A DNA stretch of 59,068 bases, taken from the NCBI GenBank assembly GCA_007695045.1, contig REEP01000023.1, forward strand, positions 1 to 59,068. Direction: 5' to 3'. This DNA is from Rhodospirillales bacterium. Its GTDB lineage: Bacteria > Pseudomonadota > Alphaproteobacteria > Rhodospirillales > Defluviicoccaceae. How positions within the stretch are numbered: the stretch's first letter is position 1; each line of letters begins with the position of its first letter. Both the position numbers and the translations under genes were made by a program. Of this stretch, positions 47,320-55,273 are shown piece after piece. The notes beneath the pieces are model-generated. The model saw only the letters and a program-made list of their open reading frames with translations, had not been told where the DNA came from and searched no databases.

Positions 47320-50300
47320 TTCCCAAAGACTGCAAGCGTCTGGCCGAAGTGGATTTCCCGATCGCCGCTGTGTCGCGGCACGCGGCGCGCGAGAAGTCGA
47401 TCCGTCACGGGCACCCGAGCACGCTGCATCTGTGGTGGGCGCGACGGCCGCTGGCGTCGAGCCGAGCGGTGCTGCTCGGGCTCCTCTGGCCGGACCCGTG
47501 CGATCCGCTGTGCCCGACCGAGTTCAAGGAACAAGCGCGAAAGCTCCTGCGGCAGGTCGCAGGCTGCAATCCGGGCACCACGGACGAGGACCTGCGCAAG
47601 GCGCTGCTCAGGTTCATCGCCGACTTTGCGAACTGGGATCTTGCCTCGAACCGCACCTATCTCGACGTCAGCCGGGCGCTGGTGAATGCGGCGCACGGCG
47701 AGGAGCCGCCGTTGGTGGTGGACCCGTTCGCTGGTGGCGGCTCGATCCCGTTAGAGGCGCTGCGCGTGGGCTGCGAAGCATTCGCGAGCGACCTCAACCC
47801 CGTCGCCTGCCTGATCCTCAAGGTCATGCTGGAGGACATCCCGCGCCACGGCCCGAAGCTCGCCGAGGAGCTGCGTCGCGTCGGCGCGGAGATCAAGAAG
47901 CAGGCGGAAAGTGAGCTTGCGGACCTCTACCCGAAGGAACCAGTCAACGCGACGCCGATCGCCTATCTCTGGGCGCGCACCGTGCGCTGCGAGTCACCGA
48001 ACTGCGGCGCGGAAATCCCGCTCATGCGCTCGTTCTGGCTCAGCAAGAAGGCCAGCCGCAAGCGAGCGCTCCGTTACCGGATCGAACGGTCAAAGGACGC
48101 GCCATCGCGCATCGAGTTCGAGCTCTTCGAGCCGAAGACGGAGAAGGATGTACCCGGCGGCACGGTAACCCGGGCAAAAGCGACCTGCGTCTGCTGCCGC
48201 ACGGTGCTGCCGCCTGACCGCGTCCGCGCGCAGCTCGCCGCCCAGCGCGGCGGGGCGGATGTCGTCTTCGATGCGAAAGGCCGACGCACGGGCGGGGCGC
48301 GGATGCTGGCGGTGGTGATGCTCAAACCTGGAGAGCAAGGGCGGCACTACCGTCTGGCCACCGAACGCGATTACGACGCGGTGCGTAAGGCGCAGGCGCG
48401 GGCCGCGAGGATATTGGATGAATGGGAACGCGGCGGGAAACAGAGCCTCTGTCCGGTGCCCAGCGAATCGCTGCCGGATCGCAACACTCTTGGTTTACGG
48501 GTTCCCAACTATGGTGTGAAATCCTGGGTTGATCTGTTCTCACAAAGACAAAATTACTCCTTGGCTTCGCTCGTCGGTTTAGCGCGCGCTGGTGGTTTCA
48601 AGGAAGAACATATTCGACGGTTGCTTGCTTTGGCCATTAGCCGAACAGCGGACTACTGTTCCGCTAACTGCTCACTCCATGTCGGGCGGGATGTTGTTCG
48701 TAATACATGGGCGAGGAATGCCTTGCCAATTGTCTGGGATTTTTACGAGATCAATCCGATTGGTGGCGGTTCCGGTGACTTCAGCGGGGCCGTGGAATGG
48801 ATTGCGCGCGTGGTAGAGCACGTTTCTATACTTGGGGGAAACAATGGAAGCGCAGAACAAGCTGACGCTGTTGAATCTCCTCTTCCGAGCCAATCCAGCA
48901 GCGTCTGGTTCACAGATCCTCCGTATTACAGCGCGATCGGTTATGCCGAGTCATCCGACTTCTTTTACGTATGGCTTAAGCGGGCACTGGACGACAGCGC
49001 GTTTGGCAATCCGTTCGAACCCAAAAGCCCTGTCACACCAAAAACGAGGGAAATCATTCAAGACGACACCTTCGAAGCTGTCTACAGCATAAGAAAGGAC
49101 GCTGCCTTCTTTGAAGGCAAGATGTCAAAAGCCTTCGCTGAAGGTCGTCGTGTGACACGCGAGGATGGGGTCGCATCGATAGTATTTGCCCACAAGACGA
49201 CGGAAGGCTGGGAAGCCCTCATTGCGGCAATCTTGAAGGCCGGATGGACAGTGACCGGGTCTTGGCCGATTCAAACTGAAATGGAGAACAAGGTCAGTGG
49301 CAGCCAAGCCGGCGATAAGAAGGCCATGCTGCTTGCCAGCGTGCACCTCATCTGCCGCCCACGCCCGGACGACGCGCCCATCGGCGACTGGGCTGACGTG
49401 CTGCGCGAACTCCCGAAGCGGGTGGGTGACTGGATGGAGCACCTACAGAGCGAGGGCGTGCGCGGCGCCGATCTCGTCTTCGCCTGCATCGGGCCCGCTC
49501 TCGAAATCTTCAGCCGCTATGCCAAGGTCGAAACGGCCGACGGTCGGGAGGTCAAGCTCGATGAGTACCTGGAAAAAGTCTGGGAGGTCGTGGGTCGGAG
49601 CGCACTCGGCCAAGTGCTCGGCACCGCCGAAGCGCGTGCCCGCAACGGGGCGGCCGGAGCCGTCGAAGAGGACGCACGGCTCACGGCGTTGTTCCTCTGG
49701 ACACTGCAGAGCACCAACGGCGAAGCGGTGAAAAACGGAAATGATGACAGCGAGGACGAGGAGCCGGCGGACGACGAGGAGGACGAAGAAGGAGCGTCCC
49801 GCGGCAAGACGAAGGGCTTCACGCTGGTCTTCGACGTGGTACGCCGCTTCGCGCAGCCGCTCGGTATCGAGCTGCCCAAGTGGGACGGCCGCGTCATCGA
49901 GACGAAGAAGGGCGTCGTCCGGCTGCTGCCGATCGCCGAGCGGGCGAAGCAGCTCTTCGGCGAGGACGGCGGGCAGGCGGTGGCCACCCGACTCGAGTTG
50001 GGAACCACGGCCGGGGCCAATCCCCTTCAGGGAATGCTGTTCCCCGAAATGGAGGCGGACCCGAAGGTGCGCGGCCGTGCGGCACGAGGCAAGAGTGGGC
50101 GCTTGGCCGTCGACATCTCGGATGAAAGCCTGACTGCCGCTCGCGAGGCCACGACCCTCGACCGCGTTCACGCGGCCATGCTGCTCCAGGCCGGCGGCCG
50201 CACCAACGCGCTGCGTGCACTGCTCAAGGCCGAGCAGGAGCGCAGCCCGGACTTCCTGCGTCTCGCCAACGCCCTTTCGGCCCTCTACCCCAGGGGCAGC

Positions 50301-50348
50301 GAAGAGAAGCGCCTGCTCGACGCGATGCTTCTCGCGGTGCCGCGATGA
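47316..50348 (+). CDS. DUF1156 adenine-specific DNA methylase with Zn-ribbon (COG1743 type)
   Basis: 1,010 aa. The N-terminal DUF1156 region holds SLHLWWARRPLASSRAVLLG-like residues (38-56, THLWWARRPLASSR in essence), SAM-binding DPFAGGGSIPLEALR (136-150) and ASDLNPVACL. Cys pairs at about 225-230 (CESPNC) and 290-293 (CVCC) look like a zinc ribbon. The catalytic motif DPPYY is at 534-538, which marks an N6-adenine (or N4-cytosine) methylase. An acidic linker (about 810-830) and a C-terminal helical domain complete the protein. It should methylate adenines in a defined sequence; COG1743 methylases occur beside DUF499 ATPases in many genomes. GC drops to about 50% in 48440-49330 while both ends are about 66%. 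Confidence 0.88.
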   Translation: MIPKDCKRLAEVDFPIAAVSRHAAREKSIRHGHPSTLHLWWARRPLASSRAVLLGLLWPDPCDPLCPTEFKEQARKLLRQVAGCNPGTTDEDLRKALLRFIADFANWDLASNRTYLDVSRALVNAAHGEEPPLVVDPFAGGGSIPLEALRVGCEAFASDLNPVACLILKVMLEDIPRHGPKLAEELRRVGAEIKKQAESELADLYPKEPVNATPIAYLWARTVRCESPNCGAEIPLMRSFWLSKKASRKRALRYRIERSKDAPSRIEFELFEPKTEKDVPGGTVTRAKATCVCCRTVLPPDRVRAQLAAQRGGADVVFDAKGRRTGGARMLAVVMLKPGEQGRHYRLATERDYDAVRKAQARAARILDEWERGGKQSLCPVPSESLPDRNTLGLRVPNYGVKSWVDLFSQRQNYSLASLVGLARAGGFKEEHIRRLLALAISRTADYCSANCSLHVGRDVVRNTWARNALPIVWDFYEINPIGGGSGDFSGAVEWIARVVEHVSILGGNNGSAEQADAVESPLPSQSSSVWFTDPPYYSAIGYAESSDFFYVWLKRALDDSAFGNPFEPKSPVTPKTREIIQDDTFEAVYSIRKDAAFFEGKMSKAFAEGRRVTREDGVASIVFAHKTTEGWEALIAAILKAGWTVTGSWPIQTEMENKVSGSQAGDKKAMLLASVHLICRPRPDDAPIGDWADVLRELPKRVGDWMEHLQSEGVRGADLVFACIGPALEIFSRYAKVETADGREVKLDEYLEKVWEVVGRSALGQVLGTAEARARNGAAGAVEEDARLTALFLWTLQSTNGEAVKNGNDDSEDEEPADDEEDEEGASRGKTKGFTLVFDVVRRFAQPLGIELPKWDGRVIETKKGVVRLLPIAERAKQLFGEDGGQAVATRLELGTTAGANPLQGMLFPEMEADPKVRGRAARGKSGRLAVDISDESLTAAREATTLDRVHAAMLLQAGGRTNALRALLKAEQERSPDFLRLANALSALYPRGSEEKRLLDAMLLAVPR

Positions 50349-51142
50349 TGGAGGCGAGATTGGCAAAAGACGAAAACGAACGCCTGCTCACCCTTCTTAC
50401 TGGCGCGAAGACGCCGTCCGCAGAGGAGTTTAAGGAACTCGTTGTGGCGTTGGACAACCACCGCATCTTGGCCAAGGTGTTTCTCTTGGAGGGTACTCCC
50501 TTCGTTTTCGAGAAAAGCCCAATGAAATACGTCATCTTTCGTGAGCAGGTGGCGGACCAGTTTGGTATCGGCTCACAGGATGTGTGCATCGTCGGTAGCG
50601 CCAAGCTCGGCTTCAGTCCCTCGCCGCACAAGTATGGAACGCCATTCAAAGAGACGTCCGACGTGGACGTCGTCGTCATTTCCGAACCATTGTTCCATAG
50701 AGGCTCCAGAGAACTCTTTGCAGTTCTCAACCGGCTTGACCCACCAGTGCATGCGCTCCGTCCATTTCTCGAAAAGCTTGGCGGTAAAGCGAAGGCTTCT
50801 TCACCACCGGTCGTTCAGCTCAATGACTGGAAGAACGTGAAGGAGGCAATTAGGAACTTTGTATTTCAAAATTTCAACCCAGGTCTCTTGCCAGGCGATC
50901 ATCCTCTTAGGCAGGAAATTTTTGAGAATATTGGCTCAACAGCAGGATTGTTCCTTGCATTGGAGCCGCAAGTGTTCGTGTCGAAGATTCGTGGGCGTGT
51001 CTTCCGAACGTGGAAAGCTGCGGAGGACTACTACGCGAATACGCTCCGTGAGGCCAAACGCGCCTTCCTCGGAGAGACAATTGATCCAGAGCCTGAAGAC
51101 GCTGAGGCGGTTGCTTCCCGGCCAGAAGCCGAAGGAGCTTGA
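50345..51142 (+). CDS. Small nucleotidyltransferase-like protein of the defence operon
   Basis: 265 aa, starting inside the methylase stop (ATGATGG). The central segment has the DNA polymerase beta-type nucleotidyltransferase signature: hydrophobic strand, GS at 84-85 (CIVGSAKLGFS), a loop PSPHKYGTPFKET, and two catalytic-type Asp at 106 and 108 (SDVDVVVIS). A third acidic residue is not evident. The rest is mainly helical with a polar, Glu/Ala-rich end; no known domain is recognised. Possible roles are nucleotide transfer to protein or RNA, or cyclic nucleotide synthesis; none is shown. GC is lower (about 54%) than in the DUF499 gene after it. It lies between the methylase and ATPase with almost no gap. 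Confidence 0.62.
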   Translation: MMEARLAKDENERLLTLLTGAKTPSAEEFKELVVALDNHRILAKVFLLEGTPFVFEKSPMKYVIFREQVADQFGIGSQDVCIVGSAKLGFSPSPHKYGTPFKETSDVDVVVISEPLFHRGSRELFAVLNRLDPPVHALRPFLEKLGGKAKASSPPVVQLNDWKNVKEAIRNFVFQNFNPGLLPGDHPLRQEIFENIGSTAGLFLALEPQVFVSKIRGRVFRTWKAAEDYYANTLREAKRAFLGETIDPEPEDAEAVASRPEAEGA

Positions 51143-51144
51143 GA

Positions 51145-53907
51145 ATGGAACCTTGGTACAAGGTCGCGACGCCGCGCAGGGAAGTCCGCGAGGGACGTTC
51201 ATTCAACCCGGACGAGTTCGCGATCGCTCTTGAGCAGGTCGTAGCCGGCACGGCACCGGAGGATTACCGGAAGCCCGACCAGTTCTTTGCCCGCACCTGC
51301 TTCACCAGGGCGTTGCGAGAGCATGCAGGAATGGTGCTGCGGCGGCTGTCGGGAAAGACCGAGAATACCGCGCCGGTGCTCACGCTGATCACTCAGTTCG
51401 GCGGCGGCAAAACGCACACGCTGACCACGCTCTACCACCTCGCGACCAACGGCGAGGCGGTCGCAGGCTATCCAGGAGTGGGAGATCTCGTGCGGGAAAC
51501 GGGTGTCACATCCGTCCCGAAGGCGAAGGTCGCGGTCTTCGTAGGCAACGCATGGGACCCGCGCGAGGGCCGTGAAACGCCATGGATCGACATCGCTCGC
51601 CAGCTCGCCGGAGACAAGGGCGTCGAGGCGCTGGGTCCCGCAGCGAAGACCACACCGCCGGGCACCGACGCGATCGCGCGGGCCTTCCAAGCGGCCGAAG
51701 CCCCCGTGCTACTGCTCTTCGACGAGGTGCTGAACTTCCTCAATCGGCACCGTGGCAGCGCCGATTCATTCCATGCGTTCATCCAGAACCTGACCGTCGC
51801 CACGACCGGGACCACGCACGGCGCATGCGTCATCTCCCTCCCACGCAGCCAGGTGGAAATGACCGAGTGGGATCAGGAGTGGCAGGACAAAATTTCGAAG
51901 GTCGTGCGCCGCGTCGCCAAGGACCTGATCGCGAACGACGAAACCGAAATCAGCGAGGTCGTCCGCCGGCGGCTCTTCCAGGACCTTGGCAGCGAGAGGA
52001 TCCGCAAGGGCGTCGCCCGAGCCTTTGGCGACTGGTGCTTCGAGCGGCGCGCGCAGCTTCCGCCCGAGTGGACCGCGGTGGACTCCGCGGCGACCGAGGC
52101 CAAGGCGCGCGAGTTCCTCCAGCGCCGCTTCGAGACGTGTTACCCGTTCCATCCGGCGACGCTGTCCGTCTTCCAGCGGAAGTGGCAGGCGCTGCCGCAA
52201 TACCAGCAGACGCGCGGCACGCTTGCGATGCTTGCGCAGTGGATATCGCTCGCGGCGCAGGACGCGTTCCGCAAGGCACGCACCGAGCCGTTGATCACGC
52301 TCGGGTCGGCACCGCTGGCCGAACCGGGCTTCCGCAGCGTGATGCTGGGTCAACTCGGCGAGTCGCGCCTGGTTGCAGCGATCGACACCGATATCGCCGG
52401 CGAGCAGGCTCATGCGAGGGCGCTCGACGCCGACACCAAGGGACCGCTGCGCGACATTCACAGGCGCGTCGGCACCGCGATCCTGTTCGAATCGTCAGGT
52501 GGGCAGACCGACAAGGTCGCGCATCTCCCTGAGCTCCGCTTCGCGCTCGGCGAGCCGGAGCTGGACACGACGACCATCGACAATGCCGCCTTCGCGCTCG
52601 AAGATCGCTCCTACTTCGTGCGCAAGGTTGGGACGGACGGATTCCGGATCGGCTATCAGCCGACGATGAAGAAGGTCGTAAGCGACCGTCGGGCGTCGCT
52701 CGACCACGAGACGGAGGTCAAGCCCGCCATGCGGAAGCTCGTCGAGGACGAGTTCCGGCGTGGCGCCAGCATCCCTGTCGTCCCCTTCCCGCGCGACGGA
52801 GCGGAGATTCCCGACACCCCCAGACTGACGCTCGTCGCGGCAGATCCCGAAACGGAGTGGTCCGGCACCGGCTCGCTGCGCACCCAGATCGCCGTATGGA
52901 CTCGCAGCCGCGGGAAGTCGCCGCGACTTTATCCAGGTGCACTCGTGTGGTGCCTCAAGAAGCCAGGGCGGGATCTGCGGGAGAAGATGGAGCTCGCGCT
53001 CGCATGGAGGCGGGTCGCGCGCGAGGTCGCCGACGGGACGCTCGGTGGCGAGTTCGATCGCAATGACCGGGCGGAGCTCCAATCGAAGGTCAAGGACGCG
53101 GAAGAGGCCGCCAAGGATGAGGTCTGGGGCGGCTACCGCTTCGCCATTCTTGCCGACGGCCAGGAAGCGGATGGGCTCAAGGTCATCGACCTCGGTGCGG
53201 GGCATTCTTCGAGCGGCGAGACGCTTTGCGGGCGCGTCATCGCCGCCCTCAAATCCGAAGCGCTCCTGAATGAGTCGGTTGGCGCTGGATACATCGAACG
53301 CAACTGGCCGCCGGCGCTCAAAGACACGGGCGCTTGGGCCCTTGCGAGCCTTCGACAGAGCTTTCTCAACGGCTCACTGACCCGGCTCGTCGATCCCGAC
53401 GTCACACTGAAGTCCAAGATCGTCGAGTTCGTGACGCGCGGCGATTTCGGCCTGGCATCGGGCAAGAAGGCCGACGGCACGTACGAGCGGATCTGGTTCC
53501 AGGAGATGGTTGCGCCCGACGAGATCACTTTCGACGCCGGCGTTTTCCTGTTGAGAAAGAGCACGGCGGAAGCGCTCAGGGCGGGGAAGCCCGCGACGCC
53601 CACTCCAGGTCCGGAGCCGGAGCCGGGCCCCGTGACCCCGCCTAGTCCAGAACCAGGGCCCTCGCCCGGCCCCGCCCCAGAGCCCACAACTTCAACACGG
53701 ACGCTGCGCGTCACGGGCGCCGTCCCCCCGGAGGTCTGGAACCGCCTTGGCACGAAGATTCTGCCAAAGCTCCGCTCCGGCTCGGAGCTCAGGATCGGTC
53801 TGGAGTTCTCGGTCACCGTCCCTGCCGATTCCGCGACTGGCCTTGCGAACGAGCTTCGACAAGTCCTGCAGGAGCTCGGCCTCGCCGAGGTGGTAAAGGT
53901 GGAATAG
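51145..53907 (+). CDS. DUF499 P-loop ATPase (COG1483 type)
   Basis: 920 aa from ATG 51145 with AAGGAG 7 nt upstream; the ATG lies 3 bp after the nucleotidyltransferase stop. P-loop QFGGGKTHTL (84-93) and Walker B LLLFDEVLNFL (189-199) define an AAA+-like ATPase of the DUF499 group, related in size and motifs to the BrxC/PglY ATPases of BREX. A proline-rich linker of about 35 residues (about 787-825; PGPEPEPGPVTPP in part) connects to a C-terminal domain of about 80 residues. It probably couples ATP hydrolysis to switching the helicase/methylase complex between modification and attack. Last gene of the coupled four-gene operon. Confidence 0.87.
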   Translation: MEPWYKVATPRREVREGRSFNPDEFAIALEQVVAGTAPEDYRKPDQFFARTCFTRALREHAGMVLRRLSGKTENTAPVLTLITQFGGGKTHTLTTLYHLATNGEAVAGYPGVGDLVRETGVTSVPKAKVAVFVGNAWDPREGRETPWIDIARQLAGDKGVEALGPAAKTTPPGTDAIARAFQAAEAPVLLLFDEVLNFLNRHRGSADSFHAFIQNLTVATTGTTHGACVISLPRSQVEMTEWDQEWQDKISKVVRRVAKDLIANDETEISEVVRRRLFQDLGSERIRKGVARAFGDWCFERRAQLPPEWTAVDSAATEAKAREFLQRRFETCYPFHPATLSVFQRKWQALPQYQQTRGTLAMLAQWISLAAQDAFRKARTEPLITLGSAPLAEPGFRSVMLGQLGESRLVAAIDTDIAGEQAHARALDADTKGPLRDIHRRVGTAILFESSGGQTDKVAHLPELRFALGEPELDTTTIDNAAFALEDRSYFVRKVGTDGFRIGYQPTMKKVVSDRRASLDHETEVKPAMRKLVEDEFRRGASIPVVPFPRDGAEIPDTPRLTLVAADPETEWSGTGSLRTQIAVWTRSRGKSPRLYPGALVWCLKKPGRDLREKMELALAWRRVAREVADGTLGGEFDRNDRAELQSKVKDAEEAAKDEVWGGYRFAILADGQEADGLKVIDLGAGHSSSGETLCGRVIAALKSEALLNESVGAGYIERNWPPALKDTGAWALASLRQSFLNGSLTRLVDPDVTLKSKIVEFVTRGDFGLASGKKADGTYERIWFQEMVAPDEITFDAGVFLLRKSTAEALRAGKPATPTPGPEPEPGPVTPPSPEPGPSPGPAPEPTTSTRTLRVTGAVPPEVWNRLGTKILPKLRSGSELRIGLEFSVTVPADSATGLANELRQVLQELGLAEVVKVE

Positions 53908-54011
53908 CGTGCAATGTTCCACGCTGGCTTGGCCCACGCATCGGATGTCTCGTTCGCACAACCATCGGCTGGCCGCGAAAGAGAGGGCCGGTCAAATCGG
54001 AGCGCCGGTTA

Positions 54012-55271
54012 ATGGACGATTCGCACGATCCGCTTCAATGTATCAAACAGCTTCGCCAGACTCTCGCTGCGGACAAGCTATCTCTTGGATTCCTTTTAGG
54101 CGCCGGCTGCCCCTGTGCGATTCGCGTTCCCCGGAGCAACGGCGATGGCGATGCCCCTCTGATCCCTGACCTCGCGGGTTTAACTCGCATTGTCGTGTCG
54201 GAGATATCGAGATCTACCGAATACAAAGCACCTTTTAACACCCTTATGGCAGTACTCAACGAAGATAAATATCCTGACCCGAATGTCGAGATCATTCTGA
54301 GCCGTATTCGCACCCTCCGTGAAGCGGCTGGCAACGCGAAAGTACGGAATCTGTCCGCCAAAGAACTTGATGACCTCGATCGCGAGGTATGCCAAGTCAT
54401 TTCAAAAACCGTAGCATGTGACCTTCCAGGCGATAACACGCCGTATCATTCGCTTGCGCGAATGGCCGGCCGTCACCCTGTACCGCCGTTTGAAATCTTC
54501 ACCACGAACTATGATCTGCTCACTGAGCAGGCCTTCGAGTCACTGCGTCTGCCGTTCTTCGACGGGTTCATCGGTTCGTCACGCCCTTACTTCGACCAGC
54601 GGGCCATTGAGGACGACCCATTGCCGCCTCGATGGTCGCTGCTTTGGAAGCTGCATGGCTCGATTCACTGGCGCTTCAACAATGCATCAAGAGCGATCAC
54701 CCGGAGTCGTGAGCAATCAGACGGCCAGGAACTGCTCATCCATCCCTCTCATCGCAAATATGATGAAAGCCGCCGCATGCCCTATCTGGTTATGGTCGAC
54801 CGCCTGAAGGGTTTCCTGCGGAACCAGAAACAACCGGTCGCCCTGTTTGTAATCGGACATTCCTTTTCCGATGAACATCTCAACGAAACCATCGTTGAGA
54901 GCCTTAAAGCCAATGCGTCTGCAGCCTGCTTTGCGCTTCAATATGATAACATGGCCAAATATCCCATGCTGGCCGCACTCGCCAAGGCGGAAGCCAATCT
55001 AACGGTGCTTGCCAGGGATGTGGCCATTATTCGTCGCCGTGAGGCGCAATGGCTTGCGAGGCCCTCAACCGACATTGCGGCGTTCGGTGGTGCCTTTGAG
55101 TTGATAAAAACCGAAAGCGATACGGCCGACGAGCCGGCTGCCCCGCAATCGCCTGATGAAGACACCGAAACGCCTCGGCCGTGCCGGTTTCACCTGGGAG
55201 ATTTCGCCCGCTTTGGCGCGTTTCTTGACGACCTGGCCGGCTACGTCACACCATCTGAGACTGGAACGTAG
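54012..55271 (+). CDS. SIR2-like NAD-binding effector
   Basis: 419 aa from ATG 54012 (GGAG 9 nt upstream). Sir2 Rossmann motifs: GFLLGAGCPCA (26-36), FTTNYDLLTEQAF (163-175), KLHGSIHW with the catalytic His (213-220) and VIGHSFSDEHL (280-290). The Asn of TTNYD is the residue needed for NAD hydrolysis in anti-phage SIR2 proteins. In defence systems SIR2 domains destroy NAD+ to abort infection. The gene follows DUF499 after 104 bp and is 2 bp before HerA. GC is about 57%, lower than the upstream operon, which suggests a separate module. Confidence 0.9.
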   Translation: MDDSHDPLQCIKQLRQTLAADKLSLGFLLGAGCPCAIRVPRSNGDGDAPLIPDLAGLTRIVVSEISRSTEYKAPFNTLMAVLNEDKYPDPNVEIILSRIRTLREAAGNAKVRNLSAKELDDLDREVCQVISKTVACDLPGDNTPYHSLARMAGRHPVPPFEIFTTNYDLLTEQAFESLRLPFFDGFIGSSRPYFDQRAIEDDPLPPRWSLLWKLHGSIHWRFNNASRAITRSREQSDGQELLIHPSHRKYDESRRMPYLVMVDRLKGFLRNQKQPVALFVIGHSFSDEHLNETIVESLKANASAACFALQYDNMAKYPMLAALAKAEANLTVLARDVAIIRRREAQWLARPSTDIAAFGGAFELIKTESDTADEPAAPQSPDEDTETPRPCRFHLGDFARFGAFLDDLAGYVTPSETGT

Positions 55272-55273
55272 CC

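Noticed and set aside
43879-53907. Calling the operon DISARM
   Set aside because: DISARM needs DrmA, DrmB (DUF1998) and DrmC (PLD); none is present, only a SNF2 helicase and a methylase in common with class 1.
43879-53907. Calling the operon BREX
   Set aside because: No PglZ/BrxZ phosphatase, BrxA, BrxB or BrxL gene is in the window; the DUF499 ATPase is only a relative of BrxC.
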